The position numbers and the translations under genes are program-made. From the NCBI GenBank assembly GCA_905160935.1, contig CAJHZI010000815.1, positions 7,501 to 71,500 on the forward strand: a stretch of 64,000 nucleotides of DNA. Reading direction: 5' to 3'. The stretch comes from Enchytraeus crypticus. Taxonomy: Eukaryota; Annelida; Clitellata; Enchytraeida; Enchytraeidae. Below the pieces are notes generated by a model that did no database searches, was not told the origin of the DNA, and saw only the letters and a list, made by a program, of their open reading frames with translations. The stretch's first letter is position 1. Each line of letters begins with the position of its first letter. Shown one piece after another: positions 34,582-43,357 of this stretch.

Positions 34582-36991
34582 TAGATAGATAGAGAAATGG
34601 CTATTACACCTGTATAAACATTCAACTGAAAGGATCAATCTTAAAATAATTGAAAGCGATGAACACGTATGTAATACACTCGATCACTTTGTGCAAACAG
34701 CTCTGAGAGCGAAGAGCGCAGCGAACAGCGCATTGGAAGCGGCTAAAGCGGCGTTCCCAGGAGGCTACATGTCCGCTGACGGCGTCTACTACTACCTCGT
34801 GTCTAACGAGCCTGATGAATACTACTTTGTGCTCGGCCCAGCGATACCCTGCAACCCCTACAACAACGCCACTTTACACTTTACTACCTCCAAGCCCTTA
34901 CTTGGGTACGAGTTCACCATAGACACTTCAGGTTGGTTCGTTCTCGAATATTATACATAAATTTGCATAACATATAATTAATTAAAATTATAAATATCAT
35001 AATTATGCGTACAATACCATCATCATCTGCCCTTTAATCCCAGTATAACTAGAGAAGGGATAAGAATGGACATGCTCCACTCCTCTTTGTCTCATGCCAT
35101 ATCAAATTCTCTTCCATTAGTTTTAGAAAATTTTGTGGAAATTTCTGGAGCCTAGGCGCTCACAAACCGAATTCCCTTTCTGACGTTGGTTAATTATAAT
35201 AATACATAGCACAATTAATAAAAAATAAGTATTATTATATAATTATTATATCATAATTAATAATTCAATTCAAAATCCTAATGTCATAATTAATAATAAT
35301 GCTAATTATTATAAATGAAAACAAAAAAAACTATGACTCTACGAAAGCGCTTGTTAAAGATCAAGAGTTGCTTTCTGCAAGAAGTACAAGGACTGGAGTT
35401 CTGCAGACTGGAAGAAAGTCTTATTTTCTGACGAAGCTACATTTTCTTAGTTCTCCTCTTATGTGAGGCGTGTGAGAATATCACCTAAGAAGAGATTTGA
35501 CTCCAGATGCGTGGTAGCTGTCGTCAGACAAGCGTCAACAGTGATGGTTTGGGTGAGCTTCAGCGCACAAGTGCACGGTGGAATATAGTTGATGCCTAAG
35601 TGTACGACTACAAATGCCAAAGTGTATTTGACCATACTGCAGCAGAAGCTTCCTGCACACATGGGGATATAAGGCTGCATCATATTTCAACATGATGTAG
35701 CTCCTTGTCACAGAGCAACCACGGTAACGAGGTGGCTGGAGGACAACAACATCCAGATCCTGGGTCCCTGGCCTGATTCCAGCCCTGATCTAAATCCAAT
35801 AGAGAATATGTGGACCCACATTAAGAGAAGGGCTGCTGCGCAACACAACCCCACCTCGGAACAATCCCTAATTGATTGCATCAGGGCTGTGTGGAAAACA
35901 GAAGTGACCCAAGCCTACTGCAAGAAAGTGGTAAATTCTATGCCTCAACGTATTGAAGCAGTAGGCTACTTGCTGCCAAAGATGTCACACCAAGTACTAG
36001 ACTGGACATATAGAGTAGAATGTGATTAAAACCCTCTAGGATAAATATGAACCAAACGATAATTCATAACTTTAAGATCACTATTGTAATAGAGTCTTAA
36101 AGAATAAATTAAAGAATTTTACGCCCATGCCAAACTTTTGGCCACGACTGTATAATATCATCGTCATAGCCATTCATTCATCTTTGTTCGCCATTGCGAA
36201 ACTGACTTCAAATTTAACTCTAGCCTTAGCTTTTCATTGACTCCTAGAATATCAATTTGAATTCCTTGATCTGATAACCTTGGATGCAATAGCGATTTGA
36301 CTCGATAATGAAGAATTTCTGAATGCACAACCTATGGTCCTTTACAAGTAAAATAATGTACATTCAAAATAGATGAAACCCATTTCGTTGCTAAACAATA
36401 TCAAATGATATAAGTAATCTAGAATTTATAATATAGAATTTCTATATAATAATAATAATAATATAATATAGAATTTATAGTCCCAGTGTTGTGTCCGGGT
36501 TGTTTGAAGAATTGACCAACCGGTGACTGCACTTGTCGTAGAAGGCGATTAAAGCACCAAGATCCATACCAACGTCAGAAAGGGCATTCGGTTGGTGAGC
36601 GCCTAGGCTCCAGAAATTGCTACAAAACGTTAAACGAATGGAAAAGTCTCAAATAGGGGATGGCTGGTGGTGTGGCGTAGGACAGAGAGGATTTGAGACA
36701 ATCTATTTGTATCCCGACCCTGGTTAAACTGGGATTCAAGGGAGGATGATGATGAATATAGAATTTATAGATAATAATATAGTAATAAGAATACTAATTA
36801 GCGACAATTAGTCGGTAATATTAATAATAATAATAATAATATTACCGACTTCGCCACTGGCTGGAGCCAGTAGCGAAGTCGGTAAGATATTCGACTGCGG
36901 ATCAGTAGGTGCGGGTTAAAATCCTGGGCTCACCCGTCACTGACATTGCTTTCGAGGGAGGAAACTGACGTTAACCTTAGCTTTTTAGCTT

Positions 36992-37025
<34 letters not shown>

Positions 37026-38781
37026 TAATAATAGTAATTATTATTATTATTATTAAAATAATACTAATAATAATTTTTTAATATTATATTCTATATTATA
37101 ATAATAATAATTTTGCCTATCCCATAGTTCTCTACTCGGCGCGCCACTCTCTGGAGAAGAAGCTACTACCATCGCTTTATCCAGTCGCCTTGAAGACCTC
37201 AAACGTACAGCATCACGCTTGAAGTCGCTAGCCGCTCATGATGCTTTAACAATCCTTCGCTTTTCTTTAAGTGCGCCTAAACTTGTGCACATTCTGCGCT
37301 CTAGTCCGAGCTTCTCTAATCCGCGGCTTTTAGACTACGACGAGGCTCTTAGGCAATGCTTATGCGCCGTTATCAACGCAGATTAGTCTGTTTTGCAGTG
37401 GCAGCAAGCCAGTCTACCGGTGAGCATGGGTGGTCTTGGAATTCGTCTTGTTTCCCATATCGCGCCTTCAGCCTTTTTGGCATCAGCGATGGGAACGAGG
37501 CAGTTGCAAGACGCCATCCTTCATAAGTGCTCCCTTTCTGCCGATAGTTCCATTGACGTTGCGTGTCAGTTTGGTCCAAAAGCATCACCTCCAGTGCTCC
37601 ACCTTCTACCTCAGTCAGTAGCCAGAAATCATGGGACCGTCCTATAGTGGATCGGATTTATAACAGTCTGTTAGAATCCCAGTCCAATGCAGTAGACAGA
37701 GCACGACTCCTAGCTGTATCAACTAAAGAAGCAGCGACTGGCTTCACGCTCTCCCTGTTGCTTCTTGTGGGCTTTTTTAGACAATGAGGCGATTCGAGTA
37801 GCTGTTAGTTTCCGTTAGGGGCGAAAATGCGAGCCTCGCATGTGCGAAGTCATGAAGTCGACGCTTTAGGTCTCCACGGCCTCTCCTGCAAACGAAGCTC
37901 AGGTAGAAGTCTCGCCATCATAATAAATGCATAACATGCGAGCACTTTCGAGAGCAGGCATCCCTTCTCAAGGAGCCAAGTGGGTTGTCCAGATCAGACG
38001 GCAAGCGTCCGGACGGCATGACTTTAGTGCCCTGGTGCAACGGTAAATGTGCCGTTTGGACGTCACGGTCATTGACACTATGGCAAACTCCTACCTGAAT
38101 ACGACTTCAGTCACAGCGGTGGTGCTGCTGTTCATGCCGCCTCTAGGAAGTTGGATAAATACTGTGATCTGTCCTTAGGATATGAAGTTGTTCCGGTGGC
38201 TATTGAAACCATGGGCCCGATGAATCCCGAAGGAGTTGACTTTATTAATGGCATAGGCAGACTTATTGCAGAGCAAACCGGCGATAAGCGAGAGACATCT
38301 TTTCTTTGGCAAAGGCTTTCCATGACTTTGCAAAGATTTAATGCAGTCTGCTTCAACAATTCTTTTAAGCCGATTGATGACCTCGAGTAGCCGGGCGGCG
38401 ATTCAGCACGTATTGCTCGAATCGTTATAATAATAATAATAATAATTATTATTATTATATCGAATTTATAGAATATAAAATAGAACTAATAAATGCATAT
38501 AAGCTATATATTTCGCTGATTTATTAGGAAACAAGATTTTGGACTTGAAGAAACCAATCACAGCGATTATGACGCAGACGTTAGGTCCAGGGGAGCTGCC
38601 AGATTGCGGGTCCATCACGACCCGCTACGTGCGGGCTCATAGCGTCTCAGTCACGCCTCCCTACACCGTCAACCCTTTCGCTGCTTACGGGTTCGGTGTC
38701 AACAGCGGTGACAAGATGAGACCTGGAATGTGGATCAGTCTGTCTCTTATGACCATCCTATCATGTGTTTTGAAATCATAA
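26975..38781 (+). CDS. Gene B: zinc-finger-bearing paralog of gene A, 6 exons, single-pass membrane protein
   Basis: Exons 26975-27880, 29752-29877, 30745-31008, 31816-31900, 34701-34931 and 38528-38781 total 1866 nt, or 621 codons plus stop. Phases are 0, 0, 0, 1, 1, and the exon series matches gene A apart from one extra intron. The ATG at 26975 is the first after an in-frame TAA at 26948. Order: basic Ser/Pro-rich start, three C2H2-type fingers (residues about 56-146), TT(K/R) repeats (about 155-300), Asn/Gly-rich exon, RCC plus membrane helix, and C-terminal domain with hydrophobic tail. An AATAAA at 38977 is a candidate polyadenylation signal. Introns carry L2/CR1-like and R4/Dong-like LINEs, SINEs and a Tc1 remnant. 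The architecture does not match a family I know; BP180/collagen XVII has a similar inside-Thr-rich layout, but no collagen repeats are present here. Confidence 0.82.
27920..28572 (-). mobile_element. L2/CR1-like LINE, 5'-truncated, gene B intron 1
   Basis: The minus-strand ORF 28517-28131 encodes the RT 3' region ([48 protein letters not shown]), followed by a 3' UTR and an (ATT)n tail near 27925-27955. Upstream, [10 protein letters not shown] is in a shifted frame. It is antisense to gene B. Confidence 0.88.
29325..29668 (+). repeat. SINE-B copy
   Basis: Contains GAATTGACCAACCGGTGACT, ATCCATACCAACGTCAGAAA, GAGCGCTTAGGCTCCAGAAA, and GACCCTAGTTACATTGGGAT with a (GAT)n tail. A CCGGT-rich insertion near 29390-29440 is unique to this copy. 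It lies about 85 bp upstream of gene B exon 2. Confidence 0.8.
29752..29877 (+). CDS. Gene B exon 2
   Basis: 42 codons after a CTGCAG acceptor, ending ATACAG|GTAGGT, phase 0. The protein is almost identical to gene A exon 2 ([20 protein letters not shown]...EIIDIQ). A second acceptor, ATTACAG, lies 12 nt upstream, also in frame, and would add LNLQ. A tandem array of donor copies follows. Confidence 0.85.
29866..30045 (+). repeat. Tandem array of 5' splice-site copies after gene B exon 2
   Basis: About seven units of ATTGATATACAG|GTAGGT followed by ATATCACAC. A 4-bp extra GGTA in the second unit shifts the frame, so only the first one or two alternative donors would keep the reading frame. 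In gene A the frame stays open across the whole array. Confidence 0.83.
30352..30658 (-). mobile_element. R4/Dong-like LINE 3' fragment, gene B intron 2
   Basis: The minus strand encodes [40 protein letters not shown], and [20 protein letters not shown] with a stop near 30352. The 5' junction abuts (AAT)n (30659-30690). The 3' UTR shares AAAAGACTTTATTTAATTAA with the 33725 copy. Confidence 0.75.
30745..31008 (+). CDS. Gene B exon 3: Asn/Gly-rich segment with duplicated TNIINxTY unit
   Basis: 88 codons, acceptor CTTCAG, donor ACG|GTGAGG, phase 0. It contains [15 protein letters not shown] and a second unit [16 protein letters not shown], which the gene A exon lacks. The remainder ([30 protein letters not shown]) matches gene A. 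Confidence 0.85.
31318..31442 (-). repeat. SINE/MITE-A partial copy
   Basis: TTAGTGTTCTGCTAATTGGC plus AGGTCC terminus, then TATAAAGAGCACTCCATTGA, the reverse complement of the family's right half. Confidence 0.65.
31816..31900 (+). CDS. Gene B exon 4: transmembrane segment
   Basis: An 85-nt exon after TTTTAG, ending CCAG|GTTTGA in phase 1. It encodes [12 protein letters not shown] and then LLGLLLG repeats ending LLPG. Only one residue differs from gene A in the first 12. The codons themselves form an imperfect 12-nt repeat, so replication slippage may have built the helix. Confidence 0.85.
32045..32885 (+). mobile_element. LINE reverse-transcriptase 3' part, gene B intron 4
   Basis: Encodes [18 protein letters not shown] (the YADD box as SADD), [13 protein letters not shown], then [14 protein letters not shown] and [20 protein letters not shown]. 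The 3' UTR contains GCCAGAGAGCTTCCAGGTTG and ends GGTGAAATAAAACTATATAT. Frames are broken. The homologous 3' end lies in gene A intron 4. Confidence 0.75.
33620..33690 (+). repeat. L2/CR1-like LINE 3' tail with (ATT)n
   Basis: GTCCCTGACATCATCCTTGT, GGAAACGGACGTTAAACCTT, then (ATT)n. The R4/Dong-like fragment follows directly inside this (ATT)n. Confidence 0.7.
33690..34085 (-). mobile_element. R4/Dong-like LINE 3' fragment inside (TAA)n, gene B intron 4
   Basis: The minus strand encodes [60 protein letters not shown] and ends near 33733. (ATT)n lies on both sides (33671-33687 and 34036-34088). At the 5' end 16-bp arms form a perfect palindrome. Confidence 0.78.
34478..34585. repeat. (GA)n microsatellite
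   Basis: Long GA/GAGAAA tract about 115 bp before gene B exon 5. Confidence 0.9.
34701..34931 (+). CDS. Gene B exon 5: C-terminal domain, first part
   Basis: 77 codons, phase 1 in and phase 1 out, acceptor AAACAG, donor TCAG|GTTGGT. It encodes [19 protein letters not shown] and [20 protein letters not shown], nearly identical to gene A, then diverges after NPYNN. Confidence 0.82.
35025..35195 (-). repeat. SINE-B copy, minus
   Basis: Reverse complement shows CCAACGTCAGAAAGGGAATTC, GAGCGCCTAGGCTCCAGAAA and a degraded tail AACTAGGGTT-like at 35040. It lies in gene B intron 5. Confidence 0.7.
35335..36150 (+). mobile_element. Degraded Tc1-like transposon, DD35E type, inside gene B intron 5
   Basis: A 5'-truncated transposase reads [18 protein letters not shown] (first D), [12 protein letters not shown] (second D) and [11 protein letters not shown] (E), with 35 residues between the last two. 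Stop codons interrupt it after ATFS and in the middle segment, so it is not functional. The right end is clear: the inverted-repeat terminus CCAAACTTTTGGCCACGACTG next to TATA, the usual Tc1-type end. No left end is visible. It is a different family from the DD37E copy. Confidence 0.85.
36478..36755 (+). repeat. SINE-B copy
   Basis: CCCAGTGTTGTGTCCGGGTT, GACCAACCGGTGACTGCACT, TCGTAGAAGGCGATTAAAGC, ACCAACGTCAGAAAGGGCAT, GCGCCTAGGCTCCAGAAATT and a GACCCTGGTTAAACTGGGAT tail. It is the best copy of this family here. Confidence 0.82.
36860..37002 (+). repeat. tRNA-SINE (SINE-C) copy
   Basis: CTGGAGCCAGTAGCGAAGTC, CGGTAAGATATTCGACTGCG, CGGGTTAAAATCCTGGGCTC and TGACGTTAACCTTAGCTTTT, followed by (AAT)n. 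Confidence 0.82.
37114..38426 (+). mobile_element. R4/Dong-like LINE, longest copy, inside (TAA)n, gene B intron 5
   Basis: It begins after (ATA)n and covers the RT thumb and C-terminus. Landmarks are [20 protein letters not shown], a [20 protein letters not shown] block, [20 protein letters not shown], a CCHC region with [26 protein letters not shown], and a last ORF ending [19 protein letters not shown]. Several frame breaks separate these. The 3' end CGAATCGT runs into (TAA)n. Together with the three other copies it defines a family with microsatellite preference. Confidence 0.8.
38528..38781 (+). CDS. Gene B exon 6: C-terminal domain, second part, and stop
   Basis: It begins after TTATTAG in phase 1, with [15 protein letters not shown], rejoins the gene A sequence at [19 protein letters not shown], and ends in a hydrophobic tail ([17 protein letters not shown]). 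The tail follows NSGDK. The small residues plus hydrophobic end resemble a GPI-attachment signal or a second short membrane segment; neither is certain. Confidence 0.82.
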
Positions 38782-38976
38782 AAAATATCGGATAAATTCA
38801 GTGCATAAAATTTACGTCGAAGTTAGGTTAATTGGATCTGCGAACATTAAAAAATGATGGGTGTGTTCATCCAAAATTTTGGATGGATGGATAATTTCAT
38901 TGATATTTAGAGGAACTATTTAGTGGCAGACTTTTGAATGACACTATGTAGCTAAAATTGCATTACACTTTTGTAA

Positions 38977-38982
38977 AATAAA
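38977..38982 (+). promoter_or_regulatory. Candidate polyadenylation signal of gene B
   Basis: AATAAA in TGTAAAATAAAAGTAT, about 195 bp after the gene B stop codon. Confidence 0.5.
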
Positions 38983-40574
38983 AGTATCTACCATTATAGA
39001 TTTACTAAATAAACTAGTTTCACATGAAATTATTCACAGTATACTCAGTGAATATCTTCTCATATTCAGACGTTTTATTATTTTTAATCCAGCATGACTG
39101 AACAAAAGAGTACATTTAGAAAGCGAATAAGTAAAACTTCAAGTCAGGTATCAGTTTTGGAATAATCCCTTTAATTAAGTCAAACTTCTCAAATCAAAGA
39201 GTTAATGTTCTAAGTGCTAATTTAAATCATTCCGTTTCCATAATCATAAATCTTATCGCCATGCGAGCGTAAGTATTAATAATTAATTATACTTTATTTA
39301 TAACTATAAGCCTACAAATAATTATAATGTTACAACCGTTATAATCTAATTATCTTAATAATCTAATATTAAATCAATATTTTAATGGAATGTCATAAAG
39401 GTTCTACACTAAATACTATATACCAGTTTATAATCTAATATAATCAATTCTACGCTAATGTGACCATTATTGACGGTGTATTAGAGTATTTTGTTTCAAT
39501 GTTTCACAATAAAAAGCAAAGCAGAACATTCAATTACTACTGAAACTTTTTTGAAGCTATATATTTCATTATAGATATCATATAAATTAGTTTGAAAAGA
39601 GGCCTTTTACATTTGATTAAACGTATTCATGAAATTATTAAAGGTCAAAAGCAGTTCAGCTTTGAAATGTGATACGTTTCGTACGTAATCAACGAGCATT
39701 ACTAACTAACAGTTTGGTAAAATCTAGTTTCTGAGTGATTTGGAGTTCTGTGTAACAGACTGGAGGGAAGGGGAGCAGGCATTATACATGTATCTCAAGA
39801 GTCTCTTGCAACATATTCTTTCGTATGGACAAAACAGTCCGAATTCTGTGCGATCCATTAGTCGTCGTTAACTGATCATTGATTACTGATCATTGATCGT
39901 TGATTACGTATCACATTTCAAATCATCGCCAAATCATTTTGTTTGGGCACAAAATTACTTACCATTAGTATGACTATATTTATTATCCGATAATGTAGAA
40001 AATAAAATTACTCGGATGGTTAGTTGTTATACTTGTATATGCTTTCATCGTCTTTCCTGCGCCCCCCCCCCCATTCCCGCTCTACCTAAGTACAGTAACT
40101 GAGATATTTAGTAGGCCTATATTACGAGTGTTTGTCAATTGCTCAATCAGAATAAGCCTCGAGGCTGCATAGGTAATGCATGTAATGTAAGAGAATTATA
40201 TCACGAATTGCCTTTAGAAGAAAACAACAACAATACCTCTGGCTTGTCTGCTCAAATGAAAGAATCGAAGGAACAAAAGAGCATTCTGGTGTTGTCCAGT
40301 CCAACAAGACTAGGCTGATATCATGTAGATCACGAACTATTGTCACTATCTGTCGTTCACACTTGTATCTAGTTCGACAATTAGATTAAAAGACTACCAA
40401 TATCTACCAGATTACCACTTTTATCCAGATTATTATTCTTTACTAACGTTAGAGTGCATTTCTACAGTGAAACTATGTAGGTGTTCAGTTTATAATTTAG
40501 TTACTTTGGAGTATATGAGGTTATAACGCACTATTTTAATAGCGTAGCGTAATTGGAAATTAGTTCTAATAATA

Positions 40575-40760
40575 ATAATAATAATAACAACAACAATTAG
40601 AGTGCTACAGTCATCAATGACAACATCGAGCACTCTTGAGACAAAATCAAGCCGGCGAGCAAACAAAGGTACAAAAACTGTGCAAATTCCAATATCCAGA
40701 AAATCAGTCCAAAGTAGACTAAAATTGTAAAGCTGTGTTTAAGTTTGTTGCGTATCGTAA
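40575..40760 (+). repeat. Anonymous repeat, copy 1
   Basis: Shares CAACAATTAGAGTGCTACAG, CAATGACAACATCGAGCACT, AAAATCAAGCCGGCG and CAGAAAATCAGTCCAAAGTA with 52730-52890. The copy at 52730 leads into a LINE RT, so this is probably LINE-derived. Confidence 0.65.
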
Positions 40761-42599
40761 GAGATTCTGCCAGAGAAGGTAAGGCTGGAATAGGAACCGA
40801 TGACCTCCTGCTTCTCAGTCAAAAGTGATATCCATTCGGCAAACAAGCCGGTTTATGCTGTTGAGATCACTGCGACATCACCTTTTAATAAGGAACCGGA
40901 CGTCATAATAGTTTCTATATTTGTTTATGTCATAATTGCACTATGGTAGTAAATATATGTTTATAAATATTAATATGTTGACCTAAATATATGTATCTAT
41001 TTACCAACCAAGTATTTTACAATGTACCATAATTCATTATAGTTATATAATCTAGCTGTTTTAGTAGCTGTTAGATTAACTAGATACGCAATTGAAAAAT
41101 GTGCATTTTATTTAATAACATCTTAAATCTTAAGTCGCGAAATGACAAACTAATGAAACTTCCGTAGAACCGAGTATTTTTATTTAACAAAGAAAGCTAT
41201 ATATAACTTCGCTTTGATTAATATCAAAAATTAACATAATTTTGATTAATCCATTTTAAGCAAGGTTAATCATTTCACTGTGAAATCAATTATCTAATTA
41301 TTTATCAATAGCCAAACTAAGCGGCTTTTCCGAGAAAACAATTCAGTCGAACAGTCTAAAAAAATAAGTAGTTTAATAAAAATTAAAAGTTTTAAAAGCT
41401 ACATTCCGTGAATACTATTAAGGGTATTAGTTTGATACCGTTTGAATAGCGTCCTTTCCAGATAAACAAACCACAATCGGTTCGAATATCAACCAGACCA
41501 TCTCTAGGCGTTTCCCACTTGGAACAGAAACAGACGTTAAACTTAGTTACATATTTTAATTTTAAGAAGTCAACTTCACTCAAAACATATTTATTCTTTA
41601 TTTCTTTACAATAAATAGCATATGTTAATCGACGGTCACGAACCACTTGCAGTTTTTACTTCTACTGGTAGAAATTTCTCTGAATTAAGCCTTAGGTTTT
41701 GAACGAAGAGAATACAATAAAATACACTGATACTACAAAATGTAAAAGCGCTATTGATGCCACATCTTGGAACACTCTGCTATAAATCCCAATAATCTCG
41801 TTACTTTTTTGCAAATCGGAGATTCAATGTACATCATTTTTCACAGCCTACTGTCGCAATCCATATAGATCACTGCATTGACAAATCCGTTCACATAATT
41901 ATTTTATGCTTTGTTCAACTTTAACGTAACTCAAGGCTTAGTAATAATGGCTACAGAAATAGTTTCTGGCTGCCGTCATTAATTCTTGCTTGTCCCTTCT
42001 TACAAATGCAGTTACAGTAAAATCTATTATACAGATACAGAGATTTTAAATCCCCAATTATGAGGCAATAAAACTTTAAATTTATAGGTCCAATGAGAAT
42101 GTTTATTAAATACTTCTAGCTCACTTTTGCTGACAATTGCATTGTTTACTAGTATCAATAGCGATGTATTTATTGATTGCTTTTTGATTGATTTATTTTT
42201 TGCTAAGCTAAATATTTGTATTTGTGAATTGATCGATTAATTAATTGATGTTTGATAACGTTTAACACTCTTCAGATTTATTTATAATAAAACTTAGTCC
42301 GAGATGTGTAATAAGGTCTTCAACCACTGGTCTACATGTATATATCCGGTTGAAGTCGTCGGGTTCAATCGCAGTTGATCGTGAAACGTGTTGCTCTCTA
42401 AGATATTTCATATTCTAAATTACGTGTATATTACATTTGTTAACTGGAAGTACAATAAATATACCATTGCCGTGTACTGTATGCGACCTCACTGTCTAAC
42501 CCAGATCACTATCATCTCTCGGCTTCATTTTAACAACATTGTTTTGTTTGGCATGAAAGAATCAGCAGTTTAATATATTACGCGGTTTGAATATATTCA

Positions 42600-42628
42600 A
42601 GATATATACTAAATATATATGTATATGT

Positions 42629-42689
<61 letters not shown>

Positions 42690-42718
42690 ATTATACAAAT
42701 ATATATACAATATATACT
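42600..42718. repeat. (TA)n microsatellite
   Basis: Pure TA run with flanking ATAC variants. Confidence 0.9.
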
Positions 42719-42858
42719 GGCTGGAGCCAGTGACGATCTCGGTGTAAGATATTCACCGCGGATCAGTAAGTGCCGAGTTTAAATCTTATGCTTGTCCGTC
42801 ACTAACATCGCTTTCAAGTGAGGAAACTGGTTTTAACATTAGATTTATCAGCTTTATA
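42718..42858 (+). repeat. tRNA-SINE (SINE-C) copy
   Basis: GGCTGGAGCCAGTGACGATC, CACCGCGGATCAGTAAGTGC, CCGTCACTAACATCGCTTTC. It lies about 500 bp upstream of the 978-codon ORF. Confidence 0.78.
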
Positions 42859-43357
42859 TATAATATATGAATAAATACGGTACAGTATATTTACAGTATT
42901 TACTTATACATGTATATAAATTGTCTAATAGTAAATTATGAATACAAATTTATCGCTATTACCCTATCACAATGGATACTGTCAGAGACATACCGGACTA
43001 TGGGTAGTGTGTGATTTCAATTAACTTGTCAGTTATTTCAAAAAGTCTAAAGGTAAGTTTAACCTCCTGGTTCGCCTCCTGATTAACAAACATTCTTGCT
43101 TGTTAAATTGGCCACGAAGTAGGTAGATACCATTGAACAAGTAAAGTCGGTAAGTATAGTAGAGCCTGGGCTACTACTAGTCGTATGTACCGTATATACA
43201 TGTTTCATTGCAGCTATAAAATCACTTGCAAATGATTTTCAACATTACATATAGGCTACTAAAACGTAGAAATTATATTTTACAGGATATTTTGATATAT
43301 ATGGCAATATGTTTTAATTTGTTATAATTCTGAATTCGAATAAAGCATCAGACTGAA

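Larger units (their letters stand above)
38782..42700. other. Gene-free interval
   Basis: AT-rich sequence with a poly-C tract at about 40061. A copy of an anonymous repeat lies at 40575-40760 (ATTAGAGTGCTACAGTCATC...), also seen at 52730. The short minus ORF at 41392-41646 may be a worn repeat. Apart from gene B's 3' UTR and poly(A) signal, no gene is seen. Confidence 0.5.

Noticed and set aside
26975-38781. Collagen XVII-like protein
   Set aside because: The Thr-rich inside region and single helix are reminiscent, but no Gly-X-Y repeats are encoded in either paralog.
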